Source: an uncultured Bacteroidales bacterium
GTDB lineage: Bacteria; Bacteroidota; Bacteroidia; Bacteroidales; UBA932
NCBI GenBank assembly: GCA_934691625.1
Contig: CAKUTA010000008.1
Coordinates: 1 to 64,000, forward strand
DNA length: 64,000 nt
Reading direction: 5' to 3'
Positions 53,550 through 62,764 of this stretch are shown one piece after another. The notes beneath the pieces were generated by a model. It made no database searches and was not told the DNA's origin. It saw only the letters and a program-made list of their open reading frames with translations. Each line of letters opens with the position of its first letter. The stretch's first letter is position 1. The translations under genes and the position numbers were made by a program.

Positions 53550-54554
53550 TTATTTAACAATTTCCACCCCGTTCAGGTCAATGAGCGTGAACTGGGCACT
53601 TCCCTGATATATAGTCAGAATACCTTTCACATTGATTGGCGCTCCGCCAAGAATCTGCGGGTCTATCTGAGAATCAGCAAATCTCGAATAACCGCTGGTA
53701 CGTATCTGGACATCCTTGGAACCCATCTTGAAGTACTGGCTGACAGAATATGCGGAAGCATTCCTGGTCAGCTCCGGCTTAAGATCCGTGACCTTACGCC
53801 CTGTATTCGTGGCACCGGAATCGAATGCCCCGGAATTAAGATAATTAAGGAAGCCCTGCTTGGACATTGCCCATGTGGTCACGCCCCAGGATCTGTCAGA
53901 GAAGAAGATGCGGTTATCATTATCCTTTGTGTCCTTGTTCGGATCAATATAGACAAGCAGGAAAATCTCGTCCCCATAGGTCAGACCGTCAAGCTCCACG
54001 TAGCACCCAAGGTTTTCCTCTTTAGAAAGATCTTCCGCAGAGACCTTCTTCGCCTCCACAGGAGTTCCAAGTTCTCCTCTGAACACATGCGTGTCAATCA
54101 GATACTGAACTTCGATATAAGAAGTCTCATAAGAACCTGTATTATCTTCATATCCGAGCTGGATCATTCCATTATATGCACCGAGAGTAAGGCCGCTGCA
54201 TTTTACATATACCCACTGGCCAAGCTTATAATCATTGTAAAGTCCGGTCTTTCCCAGTTTCAGCTCGATGGCGCCGGTGGCATCCTGGATATATATGCTC
54301 TTGTAGATATTGCCAGACCGGTCCTCGGAGACCACCTGACCGCCGATAATGATATCCTGATCGATTTTCAGAGGAGTACCGGATGTGTACATCTTCTTTA
54401 GCTCCATAATCGTAGTATTCGGAGTCAATGTCACAGGCTCATAAATGTCTGCCTTGCCGTAATCTCCGGTGAACACCGGCTCCCACTCGTCACAGGAAAC
54501 GAGCAGCGCCAATGATGCCGCAGCAATGCCTAACATATTAAATATCTTATTCAT
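53550..54554 (-). CDS. DUF5689 lipoprotein with OB-fold-like domain
   Basis: A 334-residue lipoprotein (lipobox LLVSC, Cys21). The central part IIIGGQVVSEDRSGNIYKSIYI, IQDATGAIELKLG, LGQWVYVKCSGL is the DUF5689 pattern, which resembles the OB-fold of nucleic-acid-binding proteins. DUF5689 proteins often follow TonB receptors in Bacteroidetes, as here (48 bp after). It is probably a surface-binding partner of that receptor, in place of SusD. Ligand unknown. Confidence 0.78.
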   Translation of the reverse strand: MNKIFNMLGIAAASLALLVSCDEWEPVFTGDYGKADIYEPVTLTPNTTIMELKKMYTSGTPLKIDQDIIIGGQVVSEDRSGNIYKSIYIQDATGAIELKLGKTGLYNDYKLGQWVYVKCSGLTLGAYNGMIQLGYEDNTGSYETSYIEVQYLIDTHVFRGELGTPVEAKKVSAEDLSKEENLGCYVELDGLTYGDEIFLLVYIDPNKDTKDNDNRIFFSDRSWGVTTWAMSKQGFLNYLNSGAFDSGATNTGRKVTDLKPELTRNASAYSVSQYFKMGSKDVQIRTSGYSRFADSQIDPQILGGAPINVKGILTIYQGSAQFTLIDLNGVEIVK

Positions 54555-54602
54555 AACTTATGAATTCATTTAAAATTTGTAAAACTATTATCTCCCGGCA
54601 GC

Positions 54603-57503
54603 CTAGAATCTGAAATAGATGTTCAACATGTAGTTGATTCCGCTCATATAGAAATACTTGGAATCGAACCTGTAGTAACGCTCCTTGCTGACAGTATTGT
54701 CCACGAGACGTGTCTGCTCATAGCCTCCGGTGCGGATATCCCTCTTGTTCAGGATATTCTTCACCTGAAGCGAGAAGCCCAGCTGATAGTTCCTCTTTAT
54801 GTACCATGACTTGCCCACGCTGGCATTGACAAGAAGAGCGCCCTTGAACTTCTCCTGCGCGGCCATATACTCGATTTCCTCAGAAGTCACCGTGCCGTCA
54901 GGGCCGGCGGTAGCCATATCCGTCCTGTATAGAGGATTCATGTCCAGATATGCCTTGTCGAACCAGTCAACATCTGCATCCACGAACCAGTAGTTCTTGT
55001 TCCATGCCAGCCCGAGGCTCGTAGCAAGCTGCGGAGTTCCAGAGACATAGTGCTTAACCGTCTTGCCCTCAGCTGTCGGATGGCTTTTCCAGTAAGGAAT
55101 GGTCACACCATAAGTCTCCTCGACGATAGCGGCGCTGTTGTCATACGTCTGATACATCTTAGGATTAGACGTATAGACATACTGACCGTAGGAAAGCACG
55201 CCCTGAAGGGAAAGGTTCGGAACAGGGAGCGGCACCTTGAAGCCAAGCTCCATTCCGATATGACGCTCATCCATGCCGCTCATAGCGAAGTTTGTGAACG
55301 AGTTCTGCGCATCGTCATAGAAGCTCATCACCTTTGACTGGTCCTTGATAGTGGTATAGAAGCCTGTAACACGCACATCATAGCCGGAATTGCTGTATGC
55401 ATAGTTCAGATCTGCTGTCAATGTCTTGACAGTCTTCAGATCCGGGACAATGCTGTTTCTTGTTCGCGGAGATATAAATGTCTGGTTAAATGTCGGGGCA
55501 TCAGCGATATAGGCTGCATCCGCATAAATACGGTGACCACCTCTGATCACATAGCTGAGGTTCAGTTTCGCAGCACCTGTAAGGAAATTCTTCACCTCTG
55601 ACTTACCAAGAGAAGTTATGGCTTCGCCTGTTATAGGATCATACGTCGTGATAATCTTGCCGTCATACGTCATAGGTTCGCCGTTAGCATCCAGACCAGG
55701 GAAAAGTCCCTTCCTCACAAGACCATCTCTCCAGAACTTGGAATATCCTATACGTCCTGCCACCGCGGCATCAAGCCCGGCGAATGTGAAACAGCCAGAA
55801 GCCCAGGCCTCGGCACGGCGCACATTGGCATAGTAGTCATAACCGTACTTGTCTCCGGCTTTCAATGTCTGCGCCTTTCCGTTCTTCAGATAGTAATCCA
55901 GATCATTCTGGATCATTGTCGGATATGCAGCATAGTCTCGCTCCGCGAACTGATCAATGTTCACGTAATAGTCTCCGCCAAGAAGGTCGTCCAGAACCTT
56001 GTAGTACTCTGTCCTGTTCCACTTATAGGAAAGGCCGCCGGTCAATGTGAAGAACTTCACCGGATTCCATTTCGCGTTTGCGGCAAGATTCAGGTCCTGC
56101 TGGTCGGTACGCCTCTCCTCGATTACATACTTCGAACGGTTGCCTGCATCAGTGCTGTTCATGGAGTTAACGGCATAGAGCCTGTCCCAGTTGATATGTG
56201 TAATAGAAGGCACATCCATTGTCCATGATTCCTTCGCCCATGCATACTTCGCCATGTTTACACGGTTGTAGTCCGTGTTCTCCATATAGAAATAGCTAGG
56301 CAGATTCCTGTAGTAGTCAGGTCTCGGATCCGGGGCATCATACCAGTCAAGGGCCGTATAGCCATTCTTTCCAAAGCGATAAAGCACTGTGGCAGAAGCC
56401 TTCAGCTTCTTGGATTCCGGAGTGAAATCATACTTGAGGATAGCGATAGGCTCGTGGGTCTTCTTCACACGGGCATTGCGCACCTTGCCGTTATAGTAGC
56501 CCCAGTTCGAGTTATACATATTGTCCCCCATAAGGTCATACACCTCCTGGGTGGAACCATTCTGCGCACCCCTCTGTCCTGGAGCAGCCATGAACGTAAA
56601 GCCAAGCTTATGCACATCGCCAAACTTCTTCTCCACAGAACCGTAGTAGCCGAAAGAACGGTAATACACGCCTTTGATCCAGTCATTTCCACCGAGACGG
56701 GCAGAAGCGCTGAAAGCATAGGACCAGCCGTTGTCAAGCTCGCCCGACGAGTAGGTCATCATCAGTCGCAGCCTGTACAATGCGCTGTTTGTCAGCACGC
56801 TGCCTCGCCATCCTGTACGGACTTTCGAAGCCATCGGATCAATGTTCGTAAGGCCGTTATAGCCACCGAAGCCATAGTCTGAGACCTCCGCACCGTTCAC
56901 GGTTTCCTTACTGCGGGTAGCCTCGTTAAGGCCGCTCCACAATGTATAAGGCGTATAGCCAGTAATCGCGTCATTCATCCTCACGCCCGCAAGATAGACA
57001 TCCTGGGACTCGCTGGAATAGCCGCGAACACGGAAACGCACTGAGCTGAAGTTATATCCGGCAATATTATTGAACACATCGTTCTGTCCGAAAAGGATAG
57101 TAGGGCTGTCCTGATACCCGGAATCGTCCATATCGAACTCAGTAAAGCTGGCGTCATCCACCTCGCCGACCTTACGGGCTGGCGTCAACGACAGCTTGAA
57201 CATATTCTTCACGTAACCGTCATTGACAGTGACGTTTACCCTGGACTCCATATAGTCCGGGGTCTGAATTACCAGGTCATAGATTCCATCCTTAAGGGAC
57301 GGTATCATGAATGTGCCGTCCGGAGCGGTCTTTACGGTGGCCACTTCCTCCGCACCTGAATAGAGCTTCAGGACAGCTCCATCCACAGCTGCCTTGGAAG
57401 ACCTGTCCACGACAGTTCCCTTGACACCTCCGGTGTATGTCTGTGCAGACATCGCCAGAGTAAGGAACAATGCCGGAATGGCCAAAAGTTGTTTCTTGTT
57501 CAT
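54603..57503 (-). CDS. TonB-dependent receptor with carboxypeptidase-regulatory-like domain
   Basis: A 966-residue outer membrane receptor. Signal peptide to about residue 20 (LAMSAQ), a CarboxypepD-like domain (GGVKGTVVDRSSKAAVDGAV, about 25-110), a plug (VFNNIAGYNFSSVRFRVRGY) and a barrel ending MLNIYFRF. It lacks a SusD partner; the DUF5689 lipoprotein encoded next probably takes that role. Its neighbours are two phosphodiester-cleaving enzymes, so a nucleotide, oligonucleotide or other phosphate compound is a reasonable cargo. It follows the EEP gene by 16 bp. Confidence 0.9.
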   Translation of the reverse strand: MNKKQLLAIPALFLTLAMSAQTYTGGVKGTVVDRSSKAAVDGAVLKLYSGAEEVATVKTAPDGTFMIPSLKDGIYDLVIQTPDYMESRVNVTVNDGYVKNMFKLSLTPARKVGEVDDASFTEFDMDDSGYQDSPTILFGQNDVFNNIAGYNFSSVRFRVRGYSSESQDVYLAGVRMNDAITGYTPYTLWSGLNEATRSKETVNGAEVSDYGFGGYNGLTNIDPMASKVRTGWRGSVLTNSALYRLRLMMTYSSGELDNGWSYAFSASARLGGNDWIKGVYYRSFGYYGSVEKKFGDVHKLGFTFMAAPGQRGAQNGSTQEVYDLMGDNMYNSNWGYYNGKVRNARVKKTHEPIAILKYDFTPESKKLKASATVLYRFGKNGYTALDWYDAPDPRPDYYRNLPSYFYMENTDYNRVNMAKYAWAKESWTMDVPSITHINWDRLYAVNSMNSTDAGNRSKYVIEERRTDQQDLNLAANAKWNPVKFFTLTGGLSYKWNRTEYYKVLDDLLGGDYYVNIDQFAERDYAAYPTMIQNDLDYYLKNGKAQTLKAGDKYGYDYYANVRRAEAWASGCFTFAGLDAAVAGRIGYSKFWRDGLVRKGLFPGLDANGEPMTYDGKIITTYDPITGEAITSLGKSEVKNFLTGAAKLNLSYVIRGGHRIYADAAYIADAPTFNQTFISPRTRNSIVPDLKTVKTLTADLNYAYSNSGYDVRVTGFYTTIKDQSKVMSFYDDAQNSFTNFAMSGMDERHIGMELGFKVPLPVPNLSLQGVLSYGQYVYTSNPKMYQTYDNSAAIVEETYGVTIPYWKSHPTAEGKTVKHYVSGTPQLATSLGLAWNKNYWFVDADVDWFDKAYLDMNPLYRTDMATAGPDGTVTSEEIEYMAAQEKFKGALLVNASVGKSWYIKRNYQLGFSLQVKNILNKRDIRTGGYEQTRLVDNTVSKERYYRFDSKYFYMSGINYMLNIYFRF

Positions 57504-57519
57504 ATTGTTATTGGTTGTT

Positions 57520-58593
57520 TTACTGCTTGTTGCTGACTATGATATATGTCGGATAATGGTCGCTGTAGCCTCCGATGAACGTGCCGTTGGAGAATGTGCG
57601 GAACGGGGTGCCCTTATACTGGCCTTCCTGCTGCACCATGAACGGCTGGCTGAACACACGTCCGTAATATTTCTTCTTCACGATAGGCTGTATCCTCAGC
57701 TCTCCCTTGGGAGCATTGACCATGGCCTCGTTCACCAGGATGATATCATAGATATTCCATGTCCCGCGGTATGCGAGGGAGCCGTAGCCTGCCTTTAGCA
57801 TCGAGAGGAACGGCGAGAAGAAATCGTACTGCCCCACTTCGGCAGGGAACTCCTTGCCGTGCATGTACTTGACCATGCTGTCGTCGGTAGGGTTGTCATT
57901 CATATCGCCCATGACCATAATCTTTATTCCGGGGTACTCCTTCATCAGCTCAATGGAGTGCTCATAGATGATCTCCGCGCCACGACTTCTGAGATCCTGA
58001 CCTTTTCCTCCGATACGAGACGGAAGATGCGCAACGAAGAATGCGAACATCTCTCCGTCCAGCTTGCCGCGCACCATCAGGATGTCACGGGTGCGGAAAT
58101 AGTCCTGTGCCTCCTTGTCCATGGAGAATGTGATGTCCGTGGAATTGAAGTCAAATGGTATGGACCGGCTTTCCTCCACCGTGAAATATTCCGGTCTGTA
58201 GAGCAGTGCGACATCCACACCTCGTCTGTCAGGTCCGTCGTAATGCACTATCTGGTAGTTTGCAGCCTCGATTTCAGGCTGGTTCACCAGGTCCTCCAGG
58301 ACATGGCGGTTCTCCACCTCGCTGAGCCCTAGGACTGCATGGAACGTCTTGTTCTCATCTGCCATAGCCCTGATGACCGTGGCTATGTTATGCAGTTTCT
58401 TCTCGTATTTAGGTTCTGTCCACTTGTTCTTGCCTTCAGGAAGGAACTCATAGTCGTTCTTTCCTTCATCATGATAGGTGTCGAACAAGTTCTCGACGTT
58501 GTAGAAGCCGAGGACATAGCGTTTCGGCCCGTCAGCGTATGCCGATACAGAAATCAGCAGAACCGCCAGAATCGTGTAAAGTATTCTTTTCAT
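57520..58593 (-). CDS. Secreted endonuclease/exonuclease/phosphatase (EEP) family protein
   Basis: A 357-residue protein. Signal peptide ILAVLLISVSAYADG, then EEP motifs LGFYNVENLFDT, VLGLSEVENRHVLEDL (Mg-binding Glu), VMVMGDMNDNPTDDSM-type GDMND, and GYSDHYPTYIIV at the end. Metal-dependent phosphodiesterase of the DNase I-like fold; probable substrates are DNA, RNA or small phosphodiesters outside the cytoplasm. The start at 58593 is chosen because it gives a signal peptide. The two other phosphodiester-cutting genes of this window, the PUL EEP at 33 kb and the NUC1 enzyme upstream, are separate. Confidence 0.85.
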   Translation of the reverse strand: MKRILYTILAVLLISVSAYADGPKRYVLGFYNVENLFDTYHDEGKNDYEFLPEGKNKWTEPKYEKKLHNIATVIRAMADENKTFHAVLGLSEVENRHVLEDLVNQPEIEAANYQIVHYDGPDRRGVDVALLYRPEYFTVEESRSIPFDFNSTDITFSMDKEAQDYFRTRDILMVRGKLDGEMFAFFVAHLPSRIGGKGQDLRSRGAEIIYEHSIELMKEYPGIKIMVMGDMNDNPTDDSMVKYMHGKEFPAEVGQYDFFSPFLSMLKAGYGSLAYRGTWNIYDIILVNEAMVNAPKGELRIQPIVKKKYYGRVFSQPFMVQQEGQYKGTPFRTFSNGTFIGGYSDHYPTYIIVSNKQ

Positions 58594-58677
58594 TATCAAT
58601 GTATTTGTTTCTTGTTTCTGCAGGACATCCGGCAGTCGGCCCGGCTGCTCGTCCATCCGTCCGCCCGAAGGCCTACC

Positions 58678-58753
58678 ATTGATTATCAGTAAGTTACAAT
58701 TCTCAAAGTCCATAGTGATGGACTTTGAGATTCATAAGTCATTGATAATCAAT
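58678..58753. repeat. Palindromic repeat, family 3, copy 2
   Basis: The 76-nt element has a 12-bp inner stem (TCTCAAAGTCCA and its complement, 6-nt loop), a symmetric internal loop of 12, then an 11-bp outer stem (ATTGATTATCA and TGATAATCAAT). It is homologous to 14803-14874. It lies between two genes of the nuclease operon. Confidence 0.65.
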
Positions 58754-58783
58754 CTTGGCTCCTTCATACCGCCGTGGATGCCA

Positions 58784-60022
58784 TTACCACCACCAGCCTA
58801 TGGTCGCAGGATTCTGCGCCTCGACTTTCGCCGCGGCATCCTCGCCTATCCTCGCCGGAAGGTTGACGAACAGGTCTATGCCCAACTTTTCTTCCAGCTC
58901 ATCGATGGACATGGAGTATGATGAATCAATGGATGCGCTGCTATACTCCTTATGGTCAAGCCAGACGGCGCACCCCATATACCCTTGAAATCCGAGAGTC
59001 GTCCCGCTCCGCATATAACGAAGAACCGCCTTATAGTAGGCTGTCGGGATGGTGACTTTTTTCCCGTCGTTGTCCAGGCAATATTTTGTACTGCCCTCTG
59101 TCACACAGCCTGTTACCACATAGAGTGTGTCGGACTTGTTAGCCCAGCTGCGGACTTTCCCCTCAAGATTGGCCCAGATGTCGCCGTTGAAATGGTCCTG
59201 AATCTGCGGTGTCATATTCGTACCATAGAAAGTCTGACTGTTAGAAGCATAGTCATACAGCCTGTCAGCAGACGGCAGCTGGTGACCTCTTGCACGCCAG
59301 CCATCATTACCGGAGCTGAACCCCTTGAAAAGTACCGGCTGCTTATCACGTGGCAGTTTAGGATCCAATGCCCACGCATCTGTACGCTTAATATTACCAC
59401 CTATATTCCATTTGCATAGCGGATAAGCCACCCACGGAGCGACCAGGTTCTCGTAATCCCATGAGAACGAGTAGTTTCTTGTCTTCACCGAGCCCAACGT
59501 CATGTCATGCGTGAAGAAACCCCATTTCGTATCCTCCGGCATAGCAGGAAGCTCCATCCAGCCAGCGGCTGCCATGCCAGTGCCGCCCCCTGGATTATCG
59601 CCACCACCAGGATTGTCTCCTCCGCCAGGGTTATCTCCGCCACCACTCCGTCCGTTCTGCGTCAATGCCAGTTCTGCTTTTCCGGAGGATGTATTCAACG
59701 TCAGGACCGCAGTCCTGGATGCCTCCTCCGGATTAGCCTCCACTTTCAGCTGCACACTAAGCTTGCTTCCAGTACCGCTTTCTGGACTGACCGAGACCCA
59801 GCTGACCGCTCCGCCTGACTGGTCCAGGACCGCCAATGTCCAGTCGCCAGAAGCCTGCACAGAAAGAAACTGTTGACCGCCAGATGCCGCTACAGGATTT
59901 TTCTGGACTTCAATCTTAGGTTCTACCGAATCTGGCTCATCTCCCTCGCAGGAACACATAAAAGGCACTGACACCAAAAGTGCCAATGCCCATCCCATTA
60001 TTTGATTCAATGATTTTTTCAC
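58784..60022 (-). CDS. Surface DNA/RNA non-specific endonuclease (NUC1, beta-beta-alpha metal) with BACON domain
   Basis: A 412-residue lipoprotein (lipobox PFMCSC). Residues about 35-122 form a BACON sandwich (QQFLSVQASGDWTLAVL, ALTQNG), then a GGGDNP linker (127-149), then a NUC1 endonuclease: RARGHQLPSADR contains the catalytic His247 and TNMTPQ the metal-binding Asn269, as in Serratia nuclease. The usual DRGH has Ala in place of the Asp, as far as can be seen. It probably degrades extracellular DNA and RNA at the cell surface. It precedes an EEP nuclease and a TonB receptor. Confidence 0.85.
   Translation of the reverse strand: MKKSLNQIMGWALALLVSVPFMCSCEGDEPDSVEPKIEVQKNPVAASGGQQFLSVQASGDWTLAVLDQSGGAVSWVSVSPESGTGSKLSVQLKVEANPEEASRTAVLTLNTSSGKAELALTQNGRSGGGDNPGGGDNPGGGDNPGGGTGMAAAGWMELPAMPEDTKWGFFTHDMTLGSVKTRNYSFSWDYENLVAPWVAYPLCKWNIGGNIKRTDAWALDPKLPRDKQPVLFKGFSSGNDGWRARGHQLPSADRLYDYASNSQTFYGTNMTPQIQDHFNGDIWANLEGKVRSWANKSDTLYVVTGCVTEGSTKYCLDNDGKKVTIPTAYYKAVLRYMRSGTTLGFQGYMGCAVWLDHKEYSSASIDSSYSMSIDELEEKLGIDLFVNLPARIGEDAAAKVEAQNPATIGWWW
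59576..59644 (-). repeat. In-frame tandem repeat coding for a Gly-rich linker
   Basis: Three 18-bp units encode GGGDNP, followed by a partial fourth. This joins the BACON domain to the nuclease domain. Such repeats change length easily by slippage, so linker length may vary between strains. Confidence 0.8.
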
Positions 60023-60085
60023 TAGAAATCAATATTTTACATATACATTACATTCCGCCTCTGCCACAGCCGCCTTTAGACGGAC

Positions 60086-60118
60086 AAAGGGCAGCCCAGT
60101 ATTCCTGGGCACCCTTTT
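60086..60118 (-). terminator. Hairpin between the first two nuclease-operon genes
   Basis: AAAGGG-CA-GCCCAG (60086-60099) pairs with CTGGGC-A-CCCTTT (60105-60117) around TATTC, with a small internal bulge. It lies between the OB-fold protein gene and the nuclease gene on the minus strand, where partial termination or mRNA processing would set their ratio. Confidence 0.4.
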
Positions 60119-60145
60119 ATGTCTGATATTTAAGTCGTTATGGTA

Positions 60146-62506
60146 TTATTCAGAAAGTTTATATAGTTGAATAGCTTTCTGATTTTTGTATGAAGCCGAC
60201 TTAAAGTATCTGAATCGCTTTTGTCCTGACTGAGTATTATATCTCAGAACAGATGTACCTGAAGTCATTATAACTCCGTCCGTAGCATCCAACGTAATTG
60301 TATTCAGCTGAGCATCTCCGTAAGAATCCGAATAGTTCAATTTATTGGAACTTGCTATTCCATAAATGTATTTTCCACTAACAGTCTTAACCGAATATCC
60401 ACCATCAACAGCTGCAATTACAACCGTTTCGGCAAGAAGCTCCTCCGTTACATCAATCTCTCCAGAAAGAGGTGTGACAGCAATATTATTACTTACGGCA
60501 TCAGCTGTCAAAGAGCCTTTCAGAGCCACATTCTCATCTTCATTTACAATAAGATATGTGCCGGACCAATCTGCTGGGGCAGTAGTGACCTTAACAAATT
60601 TTGCTGATGAAGATGACTTCTTGTTATGTGTAAGCGTCACAGTATAAGACTTGGTAGCGACTTCAGCTGTCGTGGAAACTGTAAGTTTCACTGTCACATC
60701 CTTATCAGTCTCGTTGGCCGCGAACTTCACTGTCACAGTGCCGTCACCTTCGCCGGATGCAGGAGAAACTGTATACGCTGCATTGTCAGAAGCGACAGTC
60801 CACTTTACATTGCCTTTCACCTCGAATGATGCAGATGTCGCGGAAGCCGCTGCGGAAAGCGCATCCTTGCTCACGGAGAATTTCGGAGTAGAGGTATCCT
60901 TCTCCAGCTTCTCGCAGTAGCCATTCTTCATCTCCTTCTCCCCGTTATACTCATCTCTGTATCCGACTACCGTAAGCTTGTCTCCTACCTCTGCGCCAAG
61001 TTCCGAGAAAGAAGTATTGGCGGCATCCTTGTCTTTCTTCACTCCATAGATATATGCCTCACCAGTGGCATCCTTAAGCATCAGATTGCCATAAGTAGTA
61101 TTCTTGATTTCAGTGATTTCACCTGTCAGCCTATAAAGCACAGTCTCGCTCTTTTCTGCGGCAAGGAACTCAGCAACAGTAGCGTCCTTGATCTCCAAAG
61201 GGGCAGGAGTCTCGCCCTCCGTGAACGAAAGTATCTGAGCCTTGACCACCTCGTGCTGGCTCTTGCTCTCATAATAATCATACAGACCTGCAAGCTCGAC
61301 AGTACCGCCATTTTTCACCTTGCTTGACCAGTCAGCCTTGTTAGCTACGTTATAAACATAAATCTTTCCGGTGGCATCAGTAAGGTCGAAGCTGCAATAT
61401 GTCGCATTGAAGCCGCTCACTGTACCCTTAAGCTTGTAGTAGGTAGTCTTGTCGGCCGCTGCAATAAAATCAGCGACAGTCTTGGACTCGGCCTTGCTGT
61501 AATCTGTGCCTGGGTCAGGAGTCTCGCCGCCTGTTCCGAGGTCAATGCCTTTCGAGAAGTCGATGGCAGTGCCAGCGGCTGATGATACGCTGAGGTCGAG
61601 GTCATCCATCATATATGCGCTTGCAAGCGTCGCCTTCACATACACATACAGAGACTTGGTCCCGGCAGGAACAGTGAATGTAGAAGACGCCAGATCCCAG
61701 CGCCTGCTCTTGAGTCCATCAGGGAAAGCATATTCCAAAGCGACCCATTTCTGCCCGTCGTTGCTGACATATACAAGGAACTCTGACGGCACGAATGTAT
61801 TGTCTTCAGCCTGATACAGATTTCTTTCAGAGCCGAATGAAAGGACATAATCAGATTTGCCTTCCGGAAGGGTTATATTCTTCACCTCGAAATAATTATC
61901 AGCAGCAAACCAAAGATAGTTCTTTCCAGAGCCGGCATAGTCTGAATACTGTCCGTCAGAGACACCTGACGAAGTAGTCCTGGCGGACATCCCAGCAAAG
62001 GCATACTCTACGGATGCTATGCCGCTTCCCGTCTCATTTTTCCATCCCTCGAATGAATCGAGATAAGTCTTCCATCCGCTGCTCTCCTTCACGGCGAGTT
62101 CCTTATCGAAATCATTATGATAGACTATCATCTCAGCAGCAGATCCATTGCCTTCCTGATTGACAGTCAGCGTCTTGGCATCGAATCCAATGGTGAGCTC
62201 AACAGTTCCCTGACGGTCGAAACCTTCATTAGAAAGCACTGTAACAATAATATCCTGTGCCTTGCCGGAGCCTTTACCGCTGGCAGGTTCTACCGCGATC
62301 CAGTCCGCACCCGGCTTGGCTGTCCAGTCCCTGGTGGCAGTAATCTGGATAGTCTTGCTGTCACTATCCTTTCCGAAATCCAGCGATGACGTAGAAAGCT
62401 CGATAGAAGGAGCGCCAGCAGGTTCATTATTCTTATCGCCGCAGCTCTGCGCGAACAGCATCGATGCCAATGCGAATGAACCTAAAAACAATGTTCTGAG
62501 TCTCAT
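60146..62506 (-). CDS. Large surface lipoprotein with BACON and tandem OB-fold-like domains
   Basis: A 786-residue lipoprotein (lipobox LFAQSC). Order: BACON (about 35-125, IQITATRDWTAKPGADWIAV, TLTVNQEG), a jellyroll-like part (about 130-310), two OB-fold-like repeats (about 340-435 starting YKLKGTVSGFNATYCSFDLT; about 440-545 starting YRLTGEITEIKNTTYGNLML), a second BACON-like part (about 550-640) and a C-terminal domain ending QKAIQLYKLSE. OB folds commonly bind nucleic acid or oligosaccharide. As the first gene of the nuclease operon it is likely the surface binder for the polymer. No catalytic motif seen. Confidence 0.75.
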   Translation of the reverse strand: MRLRTLFLGSFALASMLFAQSCGDKNNEPAGAPSIELSTSSLDFGKDSDSKTIQITATRDWTAKPGADWIAVEPASGKGSGKAQDIIVTVLSNEGFDRQGTVELTIGFDAKTLTVNQEGNGSAAEMIVYHNDFDKELAVKESSGWKTYLDSFEGWKNETGSGIASVEYAFAGMSARTTSSGVSDGQYSDYAGSGKNYLWFAADNYFEVKNITLPEGKSDYVLSFGSERNLYQAEDNTFVPSEFLVYVSNDGQKWVALEYAFPDGLKSRRWDLASSTFTVPAGTKSLYVYVKATLASAYMMDDLDLSVSSAAGTAIDFSKGIDLGTGGETPDPGTDYSKAESKTVADFIAAADKTTYYKLKGTVSGFNATYCSFDLTDATGKIYVYNVANKADWSSKVKNGGTVELAGLYDYYESKSQHEVVKAQILSFTEGETPAPLEIKDATVAEFLAAEKSETVLYRLTGEITEIKNTTYGNLMLKDATGEAYIYGVKKDKDAANTSFSELGAEVGDKLTVVGYRDEYNGEKEMKNGYCEKLEKDTSTPKFSVSKDALSAAASATSASFEVKGNVKWTVASDNAAYTVSPASGEGDGTVTVKFAANETDKDVTVKLTVSTTAEVATKSYTVTLTHNKKSSSSAKFVKVTTAPADWSGTYLIVNEDENVALKGSLTADAVSNNIAVTPLSGEIDVTEELLAETVVIAAVDGGYSVKTVSGKYIYGIASSNKLNYSDSYGDAQLNTITLDATDGVIMTSGTSVLRYNTQSGQKRFRYFKSASYKNQKAIQLYKLSE

Positions 62507-62546
62507 ATTACTTTTATTTATGATTATTACTCTTGCCTATATCTTA

Positions 62547-62578
62547 CAAAGATAGCCAACATCTACGAATTAAACAAC
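62547..62578 (-). promoter_or_regulatory. Promoter of the nuclease/TonB operon
   Basis: Minus strand: GTTG (62578-62575), 20 nt, then TATCTTTG (62554-62547), an exact TAnnTTTG. The leader to the ATG at 62506 is about 34 nt. It is the best promoter in this part of the window. Confidence 0.6.
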
Positions 62579-62764
62579 ATAAATCGTATTACAGTCATCC
62601 ATCTCGAAATCATAGCCCTGCCAGAATCCGAAAATTTTCTCAGATCTTAAGGAATTCTGACGCAACTCGCTATAAATCTTTCTTTTATACACTCCACCCG
62701 CAACTTATGCAATGCCTTTTCCCGCGATTCAGTTAACTTTTCCAAGATTTCCAAAAGTTGCGAT

